Assembly (NCBI RefSeq): GCF_018524365.1
Contig: NZ_JAEKFT010000026.1
Location: forward strand, 1-64,000
From: Denitromonas iodatirespirans
GTDB lineage: Bacteria > Pseudomonadota > Gammaproteobacteria > Burkholderiales > Rhodocyclaceae
DNA: 64,000 bases
Direction: 5' to 3'
The notes beneath the pieces were generated by a model. It did no database searches, had not been told where the DNA came from, and was given only the letters and a program-made list of their open reading frames with translations. Within the stretch, counting starts at the first letter, position 1. Every line of letters starts with the position of its first letter. Position numbers and translations under genes: made by a program. Of this stretch, positions 28,366 to 37,625 are shown in pieces.

Positions 28366-29088
28366 GCGTAGCCCGGCCGAGGACCGCAGGCCCGACGCCG
28401 GGGACACGGTGCCGAGCTGGCAAGGCCGATCCCGGCGTCGCTGCGCTCGGCCGGGCGACATCGTCACATAGCGGCCGTGGGGGCGGGGAGAACGGGGATT
28501 CGCCCGCCTGGATTGTATGAACAACCCGACTCGGCCTCAGCGCCTGAGCGTTTTTCGGGCACGCCCGAGCAAGCGTAGCCCGGCCGAGGGCCGCAGGCCC
28601 CGACGCCGGGGACACCGTGCCGGGCTGGTGAGGCCGATCCCGGCGTCGCTGCGCTCGGCCGGGCTACATCGCCACGTGGCGGCCGTGGGGGCGGGGAGAA
28701 CGGGGATTCGCCCGCCTGGATTTTATGAACAACCCGACTCGGCCTCAGCGCCTGAACGTTTTTCGGGCACGCCCGAGCAAGCGTAGCCCGGCCGAGGGCC
28801 GCAGGCCCGACGCCGGGGACACGGTGCCGAGCTGGCAAGACCGATCCCGGCGTCGCTGCGCTCGGCCGGGCGACATCGCCACATGGCGGCCGTGGGGGCG
28901 GGGAGAACGGGGATTCGCTCGCCTGGATTGTATGAACAACCCGACTCGGCCTCAGCGCCTGAACGTTTTTCGGGCACGCCCGAGCAAGCGTAGCCCGGCC
29001 GAGGGCCGCAGGCCCCGACGCCGGGGACACCGTGCCGGGCTGGTGAGGCCGATCCCGGCGTCGCTGCGCTCGGCCGGGCTACATCGCT
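28366..29088. repeat. Tandem array of about 207-bp palindromic repeats (A-B-A-B)
   Basis: Three full units and one half unit begin at 28366, 28573, 28781 and 28988, spaced 207, 208 and 207 bp. Each unit opens with a palindromic block starting GTAGCCCGGCCGAG and closing CTCGGCCGGGC(T/G)AC. A roughly 100-bp spacer block (CGGCCGTGGGGGCGGGGAG to GCACGCCCGAGCAA) follows. Units 1 and 3 share one set of variants (GAGCTGGCAAG, GGGCGACATCG) and units 2 and 4 another (GGGCTGGTGAG, GGGCTACATCG), so a two-unit module of about 415 bp was duplicated. No plausible gene lies in the array. Confidence 0.93.
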
Positions 29089-29089
29089 G

Positions 29090-29209
29090 TACCTGATCTC
29101 GGATCTCGACCCGAACCAGCTCGGCCGCCGCTACCTGCTGTGGGGCTGGCTGTTCTTCGCCGCCTTGCTGCTCAGCGCCGGACTGTTGGCCGCGCTGGTC
29201 GCGCACTGA
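29090..29209 (+). pseudogene. Duplicated 3' end of the GIDE gene
   Basis: Forty codons ending in TGA match the last 40 codons of the upstream GIDE gene (28236-28355). The first 29 codons differ at only two bases (Gly silent; Gln to Leu). The last ten codons before the stop diverge strongly (SAGVATLLAR there, AGLLAALVAH here). The fragment begins directly at the end of the last palindromic block and has no start codon or ribosome binding site of its own. Either the array was inserted into an older gene end, or a second copy lost its 5' part. Confidence 0.88.
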
Positions 29210-29227
29210 GCCTGCCGTAGGCCGACC

Positions 29228-31129
<1,902 letters not shown>

Positions 31130-31244
31130 GAGACATCCAGCATTTGAGCAAAACGCGCATTTTAGCGCCCCATGCCCCGACGCTTCGAAAAAGCCGCGAT
31201 TCGCGGTAGACTGCGCCCCGTCTCTGCCCGCCACGGAGACCGGC

Positions 31245-31319
31245 CTCTCCGTAGTTCAATGGATAGAACGAGCGCCTCCTAAGCGCTAGATACAGGTTCG
31301 ATTCCTGTCGGGGAGACCA
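31245..31319 (+). tRNA. tRNA-Arg (anticodon CCU)
   Basis: A full cloverleaf is visible. The acceptor stem CTCTCCG (31245-31251) pairs with CGGGGAG (31309-31315), with one T-G pair. The D stem is GTTC/GAAC and the anticodon stem AGCGC/GCGCT encloses CTCCTAA, with anticodon CCT at 31278-31280. The T stem is ACAGG/CCTGT with loop TTCGATT. Discriminator A and CCA (31317-31319) are encoded. It reads AGG arginine codons. Confidence 0.97.
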
Positions 31320-31338
31320 GCGGGCCACCATCTCAAGG

Positions 31339-31707
31339 CTATTTGCCTTTCTTCGCCAGCGGCGGCAGCGCCGCCAGGCGCGCACCGACGGCCTCGATGT
31401 CGCCCATCGCCAGCAGGTCGACCGCCAGGCGGATCAGGTCGCCGCGGCTCACCGTCCTGCCCTGTTCGCGCAGCTGATCCCGCAAGGCCTTGAGCCGGCG
31501 CGCTTCATCGACCGACAGCGTCACCTCGACCGGCTTGGCCGCCGCCACCGGACCGGTCGGCTGCGCCTGCCGCGCGACCATCCGGGTGCTGCGCTTGACC
31601 GACGCGCGTCGTTTGGCTGCGCCGGTCGGCAGGCGCTTGGCCAGCGCCGCGTCTTCGTCCTCGATGCTCGCGCGCAGCGCGTCCCTGATCGGCCGGCGAA
31701 CCGTCAT
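31339..31707 (-). CDS. Small basic protein, probable ribbon-helix-helix partner of ParA
   Basis: A 122-residue basic protein. The N-terminal half is rich in Ala, Arg and Lys and looks unstructured. The C-terminal part, [24 protein letters not shown] followed by [16 protein letters not shown], has the strand-helix-helix pattern of ribbon-helix-helix DNA-binding proteins. Its ATG overlaps the stop of the ParA-like gene by 4 bp. The pair resembles ParF/ParG-type partition modules, in which the small protein binds DNA and stimulates the ATPase. I do not recognise the exact family. Confidence 0.7.
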   Translation of the reverse strand: MTVRRPIRDALRASIEDEDAALAKRLPTGAAKRRASVKRSTRMVARQAQPTGPVAAAKPVEVTLSVDEARRLKALRDQLREQGRTVSRGDLIRLAVDLLAMGDIEAVGARLAALPPLAKKGK

Positions 31708-32369
31708 TCCGTCTCTCCCAATCGTTTGGCCACGGCGCTGACCAGCCGCAGCACCTCGAGCTGCGCCGCGTGTGCCGCGCTGCCCAGATCGAACACCGAG
31801 CCGCCGATCGCCGCGCTCTGCGCATAGGCGTTGCGCTGGTTGAGGATCGTCGGCAGCACCGGCAGTTCGAACTCACGCATCACGGCCATCACGTCCGCCG
31901 CCAGCAGGGTGCGCGTGACACGGTTCGGCACCAGTACGCCCTGCAGCCCCGGGTGCGTGGCCTGCAGGCCGACGATCAGGCGCTCGACGGCGCGGGTCGA
32001 CCACAAATCGGTGGGGCTGGGCACCACCGGCACGATCGCCAGATCGGTGTGGTTGAGCGCCGCCAGCGTGCGCGGATGGTCGATCGACGGCGGACAGTCG
32101 AGCACCACCACGTCGGCGCGCTTGCGCCACTTGGCCAGCTTCTCGGGCAGATCGCGCGGGTCGCCGTCGAAGGCATGCATGCGCGCCGGAAACGGATGGG
32201 CCGGCGCGGCCGTCGTCGCCCAGCGGCTGGCCGAGCCCTGCACATCCAGGTCCACCACCTCCACCTTGCGCCCGCGCCGCGCCAGTCCGGCGGCCAGCTG
32301 CATGGCCACGGTGGTCTTGCCCGCCCCGCCTTTCTGGGAAACCAATGTCACGATGGGCGCACGCGCCAT
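31704..32369 (-). CDS. ParA/MinD-type ATPase
   Basis: A 221-residue deviant Walker ATPase. [16 protein letters not shown] near residue 10-25 is the Walker A motif with the signature lysine. [15 protein letters not shown] near 37 and [14 protein letters not shown] near 77 complete the site. No extra N-terminal DNA-binding domain is present, so this is the short ParF-like form. The ATG at 32369 has AAGGA 8 nt upstream. With its small basic partner it could segregate DNA or position a protein complex. It is divergent from the aryl polyene cluster. Confidence 0.88.
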   Translation of the reverse strand: MARAPIVTLVSQKGGAGKTTVAMQLAAGLARRGRKVEVVDLDVQGSASRWATTAAPAHPFPARMHAFDGDPRDLPEKLAKWRKRADVVVLDCPPSIDHPRTLAALNHTDLAIVPVVPSPTDLWSTRAVERLIVGLQATHPGLQGVLVPNRVTRTLLAADVMAVMREFELPVLPTILNQRNAYAQSAAIGGSVFDLGSAAHAAQLEVLRLVSAVAKRLGETE

Positions 32370-32530
32370 GACCTGCGTCCTTGGTCCATGAGTGAAGTTG
32401 CCCATAGTAACGCAGCCCCCACGCCGATTTGATGACACGCCCCGCCGGCGGATACGCGACAATGCGCCGACATCCGCCAACGCCGAGGCCACGCCGCCGG
32501 CATGACGACCGCGACGCCCGAGCCCCCTCC

Positions 32531-33262
32531 ATGACCGCTCCGCCCGCCCTGCAGCTGTTCATCGCCACTACCGACGCACTCGGTGGCCGCACGGATCTGC
32601 TCAGTGCCGACGAGCTCCCGCGCCTGCAGGCCATGAGCTCGAACCGCCGGCGAACGCAGTTCTGCGCCGGGCGCGCCTTGCTGCGCCTCGCCCTGGGCCA
32701 TGTCCGCGGCCTGCCTCCACAGCCCTGGCCGTTCATGCTCGACGACGGGCGCCCGGTGCTCGCCGGCCGGCAGGCGCCGCAGCTGAGCCTCAGCCATTCC
32801 GGCGGCCATGTCGCCTGCGCCATCAGCCTGACCGGCCGCTGCGGTATCGACCTGCAGGCCGACACGGGCCGTTCGCCGCGCGGCATCGCCGACACCTTCT
32901 TCGCCCCCGCCGATGTCGACTGGCTCGAACGCCAGCCCGACTTCGCGCGCGCCTTTCAGGCACTGTGGGTGCTGAAGGAGGCCTGGGCCAAGGCGAGCGG
33001 CGAACCACTCCTCGCGGTGTTGCAGGGCGTTCGTTTCGAGCCCCTGCCGACCACGCCGACGCCCGACCGGATGCGGCAGGTCGGCACCTGGCACCCGTCG
33101 CCCACCCTGAGCCTCGGCTGGGCTGCCGAGCGGCCCGGTGCCGCACCGACGCTCCTGGGCTGGGAGACGGACGGCTTTGTGCCGATGGCCGCCGCCTTCA
33201 CCGACTGGCGGCGTGTCGACAGCGTGCCCCCCACTATGCCAAATGGCCGAGAGCACCCATGA
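32531..33262 (+). CDS. 4'-phosphopantetheinyl transferase (Sfp type)
   Basis: A 243-residue protein with the two-half Sfp fold. The motifs are [15 protein letters not shown] near residue 84, GIDLQ near 104 (the Mg-binding acidic residue) and [15 protein letters not shown] near 148 (catalytic E and K). It transfers the phosphopantetheine arm of CoA to acyl carrier proteins, here presumably the two ACPs of the aryl polyene cluster just downstream. The ATG at 32531 has no strong ribosome binding site and is chosen by domain extent. Confidence 0.88.
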   Translation: MTAPPALQLFIATTDALGGRTDLLSADELPRLQAMSSNRRRTQFCAGRALLRLALGHVRGLPPQPWPFMLDDGRPVLAGRQAPQLSLSHSGGHVACAISLTGRCGIDLQADTGRSPRGIADTFFAPADVDWLERQPDFARAFQALWVLKEAWAKASGEPLLAVLQGVRFEPLPTTPTPDRMRQVGTWHPSPTLSLGWAAERPGAAPTLLGWETDGFVPMAAAFTDWRRVDSVPPTMPNGREHP

Positions 33263-33283
33263 CACACGAGAAGACGAAAGGTG

Positions 33284-33312
33284 TTACCGAACGTAAGCGG
33301 CCCTGATAAAAT
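33284..33312 (+). promoter_or_regulatory. Possible sigma-70 promoter of the aryl polyene operon
   Basis: TTACCG (33284-33289) and TAAAAT (33307-33312) are separated by exactly 17 bp, close to the sigma-70 -35 and -10 consensus. They lie 38 bp before the apeC start codon, in the only sizeable gap between the phosphopantetheinyl transferase gene and the overlapping gene string that follows. Confidence 0.45.
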
Positions 33313-33349
33313 CGCGCAGCCGGAAAACCCCTCGATCGCGCTCGGAAGC

Positions 33350-34072
33350 ATGGATTCATTCTCTTTGCCCATCGCCGCCTGGGAGGCGTGGGCACCAGGC
33401 CGGACCACCCGAGAAGAATGGATCGACGGGTCGTCCGCGCCGAGCGCTCCGCCTGCCACCACCGCCGATGTCACCTTCATCGACCCGATGCTGCGCCGCC
33501 GCCTCGGCCCGGTCTCGCGCATGGCGCTCAATGTCGCCCGGCGCTGCCTGGGCGACGATCGCGGCATCCCCATGATTTTCGCCTCGCGTCATGGCGAACT
33601 GGCCCGCACGCTGACCCTGCTCGAAGGCATGGCCGCCGGCGACGAAGTCTCCCCCGCCACCTTCAGCCTGAGCGTCCACAATGCCGCGGCCGGCGTGCTG
33701 TCGATCGCCCATCAGGACACCGCCCCGGCCACGGCGATCGCCGCCGGCGAAGAGACGCTAGGCATGGCATTGGTCGAAGCCGCCGCCCGGCTGAGCCCGG
33801 CGCAGCCACGGCTCCTGCTGGTATATGCCGACGCGCCGGTGCCCGAGCGCTATCAGGCCGACATCGCCATGGCCGAATCGCCACATGCGCTGGCCCTGCT
33901 GTTCGACCGCGATCAGCCGCGCCGGCTGCAGGTCGCCACGCGCCCCGCCGACGGTGCGCCCTCGGACACGATGATGAGCCTGGCCCTGCTGCCACTGCTC
34001 ACCGGCCACCGCCGCCAGGCCGCCTGGACCGGCCGGCACTGCACCTGGGAATGGACGCTCGCCGATGCGTAA
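33350..34072 (+). CDS. apeC: Aryl polyene chain-length factor (ketosynthase-like, no active Cys)
   Basis: A 240-residue ketosynthase-like protein of the short chain-length-factor group. It has the segment FIDPMLRRRLGPVSRMALNVA near residue 47 and SLSVHNAAAGVLSIA near 105, where a catalytic Cys would sit in a true ketosynthase. In characterised aryl polyene systems ApeC pairs with the ketosynthase ApeO and shapes chain length. The start ATG at 33350 follows GGAA at short spacing. It begins the overlapping gene string: its stop overlaps the next gene by 8 bp. Confidence 0.85.
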   Translation: MDSFSLPIAAWEAWAPGRTTREEWIDGSSAPSAPPATTADVTFIDPMLRRRLGPVSRMALNVARRCLGDDRGIPMIFASRHGELARTLTLLEGMAAGDEVSPATFSLSVHNAAAGVLSIAHQDTAPATAIAAGEETLGMALVEAAARLSPAQPRLLLVYADAPVPERYQADIAMAESPHALALLFDRDQPRRLQVATRPADGAPSDTMMSLALLPLLTGHRRQAAWTGRHCTWEWTLADA

Positions 34073-34853
34073 GCTCAACTACCTGTGGCGCCTGCTGATG
34101 ACCGGCCTGGCCTTCAGCCTGTTCAGCATTGGCGGGCTGGCCATCACCCTGTTCGCCTACCCCGTGATTCGCCTGATGCCCGGCGGCCCGGCGCGCCGCC
34201 GGCAACGCATGCAGTGGGTGATCCACAAGATGTTCGGCGTCTTCGTCGGCTTCATGTGCACCGTCGGCATCATGCGCCTGCACCTCAACAATGCCGAGGC
34301 GCTGGCCAATGCGCGCGGCGTGCTGGTGCTGGCCAATCATCCGACCCTGATCGACGTGGTGGTGATGATCTCGCTCATGCCGCGCTCCGACTGCGTGGTC
34401 AAGGCCGCGCTGTGGAACAGCCCCTTCCTCGGCGGCGTGGTGCGCGCCGCCGGCTACATCAGCAATGCCAAGTCGTCCGAAGAATTGGTCGAGGCCTGTG
34501 TCGGCGCCCTGCGCCAGGGCGGCGCGCTGGTGATCTTCCCCGAAGGCACCCGCACCCGGCCGGGCGAGCCGCTGCGCTTCTTGCGCGGCGCCGCGCACAT
34601 CGCCCTGGGCTGCGAGCAGCCGATCCTGCCGGTGGTGCTTCGCTGCGATCCGCCCACCCTGTCGAAGGGGCGGCCGTGGTATGACATCCCCCCCCGTCGA
34701 TTCGAATACCGGCTCGACGTAAAATCCCCCCTTTCGGCCCGGGATCTGATCGAACCCGACCTGCCGGACACGCTCGCCGTGCGCCGGCTCACCGGTGCCC
34801 TGGAAACCCATTTCGCCCTGGAACTTGCCGCCCATGGACAACCTGCACACTGA
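34065..34853 (+). CDS. 1-acylglycerol-3-phosphate-type acyltransferase of the APE cluster
   Basis: A 262-residue membrane-associated acyltransferase. One or two N-terminal helices span about 10-35. The PlsC/LPLAT motifs follow: NHPTLID near residue 92 (the HX4D catalytic motif) and FPEGTRTRPG near 157. This protein lies at the same place in known aryl polyene loci and is thought to help attach the polyene to a lipid anchor. It overlaps apeC by 8 bp and the first ACP gene by 20 bp. Confidence 0.87.
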   Translation: MRKLNYLWRLLMTGLAFSLFSIGGLAITLFAYPVIRLMPGGPARRRQRMQWVIHKMFGVFVGFMCTVGIMRLHLNNAEALANARGVLVLANHPTLIDVVVMISLMPRSDCVVKAALWNSPFLGGVVRAAGYISNAKSSEELVEACVGALRQGGALVIFPEGTRTRPGEPLRFLRGAAHIALGCEQPILPVVLRCDPPTLSKGRPWYDIPPRRFEYRLDVKSPLSARDLIEPDLPDTLAVRRLTGALETHFALELAAHGQPAH

Positions 34854-35100
34854 GATCAGCCAGCTGATCATCGACACCCTCGACCTCGAGGACATGACGC
34901 CGGCCGACATCGACCCGGCCGCCGCGCTGTTCGGCGACGGCCTCGGCCTGGATTCGATCGACGCGCTGGAGCTCGGCGTGGCGCTGCGCAAGCGCTACCA
35001 GGTGCGCCTCGACGGCGACGATCCGAGCGTCAAGCGCTATTTCCAATCGGTTAACACCTTGGTCGAACTGGTTCGCCAGCACAGCGAGAGCAAAGCATGA
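34834..35100 (+). CDS. apeE: Acyl carrier protein (first)
   Basis: An 88-residue acidic four-helix acyl carrier protein. The phosphopantetheine attachment site is Ser41 in LGLDSIDALELG. It carries the growing polyene or starter unit during aryl polyene assembly. The ATG at 34834 lies inside the 3' end of the acyltransferase gene, and the stop overlaps the next ACP gene by 4 bp. Confidence 0.9.
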   Translation: MDNLHTEISQLIIDTLDLEDMTPADIDPAAALFGDGLGLDSIDALELGVALRKRYQVRLDGDDPSVKRYFQSVNTLVELVRQHSESKA

Positions 35101-35366
35101 AAATGGACAACATCATGGCCCTGAGCGACGAGGCGATCTTCGACGCCTTGAAGAAGATCCTCGTCGAATCCTTCGAGACCCCCGAGGACCAGATCACCCC
35201 GGAGGCCAACCTCTATGAAGATCTCGACCTCGACAGCATCGACGCGGTCGACCTGGCGGTGAAGCTGCAGACCCTGACCGGCAAGCGCATCAAGGCCGAC
35301 GAGTTCAAGACCGTGCGCACCGTGGCCGACGTCGTACGCGCCGTCCAGGCCCTGCTGGCGCGCTGA
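35097..35366 (+). CDS. apeF: Acyl carrier protein (second)
   Basis: An 89-residue acyl carrier protein with Ser47 in DLDLDSIDAVDLA as the phosphopantetheine site. Two ACPs are standard in aryl polyene clusters, where they are functionally distinct in chain initiation and elongation. It overlaps apeE by 4 bp and is followed after 8 bp by the membrane protein gene. Confidence 0.9.
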   Translation: MKMDNIMALSDEAIFDALKKILVESFETPEDQITPEANLYEDLDLDSIDAVDLAVKLQTLTGKRIKADEFKTVRTVADVVRAVQALLAR

Positions 35367-35374
35367 CCCCGCGC

Positions 35375-35932
35375 ATGCTGCCGGTCGTTCGTACGCTGCT
35401 GTTCGCGGCCACGCCCGTTGCCATCTACCTGGCGCTGGCGCACTTCGAACCCCGGCAAGTGATCCCGCTGCTGCTGGTGCTGGTCGGCCTGCGTCTGCTC
35501 AGCGGCGGCAAGGCCGCCACCGCGCCGCGCGGCGCCCAGCGCTGGCTGCTGGCCGGCGCACTGCTGACCCTCGCCGCGATGGTCGCCATCAGCAACAGCG
35601 AAGCGGTGCTGCGCCTCTACCCGGTGCTGGTGAACCTCGCCATGCTGGCGCTGTTCGCCCACTCCCTGCTTCATCCGCCCACCGTCATCGAGCGCATCGC
35701 CCGCCTGCGCCAGCCCGATCTGCCGCCAGCCGGCGTGGCCTACACCCGCAAGGTGACACAGCTGTGGTGCGGCTTCTTCATCGTCAACGGCGCCATCGCC
35801 GCTTACACCGCCGTGCTCACCAGCCGCGAGACCTGGGTCTGGTACAACGGCGGCATCGCCTACGCACTGATGGGGCTGCTCTTCGTCGGCGAATGGCTCT
35901 ACCGCCGCCAGCATTTCGGAGCCTCGCGATGA
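35375..35932 (+). CDS. Conserved membrane protein of aryl polyene clusters
   Basis: A 185-residue inner-membrane protein with about five hydrophobic segments, and the loop HPPTVIERIARLRQPDLPP between the third and fourth. KVTQLWCGFFIVNGAIAAY and WVWYNGGIAYALMGLLF are typical of the COG4648-like protein always found beside the acyl-ACP ligase in these loci (ApeG position). No enzymatic function is established. It overlaps apeH by 4 bp. Confidence 0.82.
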   Translation: MLPVVRTLLFAATPVAIYLALAHFEPRQVIPLLLVLVGLRLLSGGKAATAPRGAQRWLLAGALLTLAAMVAISNSEAVLRLYPVLVNLAMLALFAHSLLHPPTVIERIARLRQPDLPPAGVAYTRKVTQLWCGFFIVNGAIAAYTAVLTSRETWVWYNGGIAYALMGLLFVGEWLYRRQHFGASR

Positions 35933-37287
35933 GCGGCGCCAAGTCGCTGCTTGGCCTGGTCCCGGCCGACCGGCCGGCCGACACCGTCGTTGCCCTGCGC
36001 GAGGACGGCACGACGCTGCGCTGGGACGCGTTCTGGTCCCGCGTGGGCGCCATCGCCTGCGCCCACGCGGCCCGGCCGGGGCGTCGGATCGCGCTCGATG
36101 CGCCGGACGCGGCCGACTTCCTCGCCGGCCTGCTCGGCCTGCTGCATGCCGGCCAGCAGGTGGTGGTCCCGGCCAATTTCCAGCAGGCGTCGGTGGCCCA
36201 GTGCGCCGACAGCTGCGATGGCGTTCTCGACACCGCCGCCATCCGCCAGCTGCCCGCCACCGAGGGCTGGACGCCGCCCGCGCCGCTCCCGGCCGACGCG
36301 CCGATCGAGCTGACCACCTCCGGCAGCAGCGGCGCGCCGAAGCCGATCGCCAAGCGCTTCGGCCAGCTCGACACCGAAGTGCTCGCCCACGCGGCGCAGT
36401 GGGGGGCGCTGCTCGGCGCCGACCCGGTGTTCGCCACCGTGCCGCACTTTCACATCTACGGCCTGCTGTTCCGGCTGCTGGGCTCGCTGAGCGCCGGCCG
36501 GCCCTTCGACACCGCCGTCGCCGCCACCCCGCATGCCCTGCTCAACCGCCTGCGCGCCCACGGCCGCGGCACGGTGATCTCCAGCCCGGCCCACCTGTCG
36601 CGCCTGGGCGATCTGCTCGATCCGGCCGACCTCGCGCCCTACACCACCGCCATCTTCTCCTCCGGCGCCCCGCTGGGCGCCGACACCGCCGCCACCCTCG
36701 GCGCCGCCCTGGGGCAGGCACCGATCGAGGTCTATGGCAGCACCGAAACCGGCGGCATCGCCTGGCGCCGCCAGTGGCCGCAGGCCGAATCACCTTAGCA
36801 GCCGCTGCCCGGCGTGCACATCGCGGTCGACGCGGCGCGCATCCTGCAAGTGCGCTCGCCCTTTGCCGACGCCGATGCGCCCGTGGCCACCGGCGATCTG
36901 GCCGAGGTAACGGCCGACGGCCACTTCCGCCTGCGTGGCCGCGCCGACCGCATCCTCAAGCTCGAAGGCAAGCGCGTGGCGCTGCCGGCCATGGAGCAGC
37001 AGCTGGCCGAGCACCCCTGGGTGACCGCCTGCGCCATCGTCCTGCTGCCCGGCCAGCGTGACCACCTGGGCGCCGTGGCCAGCCTCTCGGCCGCGGGTCA
37101 ACAGGCGCTGGCCACTGAAGGGCGGCGCGCCATGGCCGACCGGCTGCGCACCCACCTGCTCGCCCACTTCGAGCGCGTCACCCTGCCACGCCGCTGGCGC
37201 TTCCCCGCCGCGCTGCCCTACAACGAGCGCGGCAAGCTGCCGCTCGATGCGCTGCTGCGCCTGTTCGACGAGGCCGCCACACCATGA
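35929..37287 (+). pseudogene. apeH: Acyl/aryl-ACP ligase interrupted by an in-frame amber codon
   Basis: The reading frame would encode about 452 residues of an AMP-dependent ligase that loads the aryl starter acid onto an ACP. Motifs before the break are LTTSGSSGAPKPIAKR near residue 125 and EVYGSTETGGIAWRR near 270. Codon 290 (36796-36798) is TAG, in the context ESP-stop-QPLPGV, where homologues as I recall them have Trp (TGG). The same frame then continues intact through ATGDLAEV, GRADRILKLEGKRV and the catalytic-Lys region ERGKLPLDAL. The truncated protein would lack the hinge and the catalytic lysine. It could be a real nonsense mutation or a sequencing error. Confidence 0.87.
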
Positions 37288-37625
37288 GCGCACCTGACAC
37301 CGATCTCATCGAGCACACGGCCACCTCGGTACGTTTGCGCATCTTCGCCGACGCCGGTCTGGTGCATTTCCAGGGCCACTTTCCGGGCACGCCGATCCTG
37401 CCCGGCGTGGCCCAGGTGGATTGGGCGATCCGTTTCGCCCAGCAGTACTTCCGCCCAAACGGCCCCGTCCTTCGTCTTGAGGCGCTGAAGTTCAACGACC
37501 GCGTGCTGCCCGGCGAAACGCTGGAGCTGGCGCTCGACTGGTCGGCCGACAAGGCCACGCTGCGCTTCGCCTACACCGCCGACGGCAAGGCGAAATCGAG
37601 CGGCAAGGTGGTCTTCAACCCATGA
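37284..37625 (+). CDS. apeI: Hotdog 3-hydroxyacyl-ACP dehydratase (first)
   Basis: A 113-residue single-hotdog protein with VHFQGHFPGTPILPGVAQVDWA near residues 28-49, the FabA/FabZ-like segment with the catalytic His. It dehydrates the 3-hydroxyacyl-ACP to the enoyl (polyene) form. In known aryl polyene systems it works with a second dehydratase-like protein, ApeP. It overlaps both neighbours by 4 bp, so its translation probably depends on ribosomes coming from apeH. Confidence 0.87.
   Translation: MSAPDTDLIEHTATSVRLRIFADAGLVHFQGHFPGTPILPGVAQVDWAIRFAQQYFRPNGPVLRLEALKFNDRVLPGETLELALDWSADKATLRFAYTADGKAKSSGKVVFNP

Noticed and set aside
28464-29030. Minus-strand open frame of 188 codons with an internally repeated protein
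   Set aside because: It arises from the tandem DNA repeat; it has no ribosome binding site and the protein repeat follows the 207-bp unit.
28366-29088. Possible CRISPR array (regular repeats)
   Set aside because: The period is about 207 bp, and the blocks between palindromes are themselves repeated, so there are no short repeats with unique spacers and no cas genes.
36814-37287. A separate gene after the amber codon in apeH
   Set aside because: It would have to start at an unsupported GTG (36814), and its sequence is only the C-terminal part of the ligase in the same frame.
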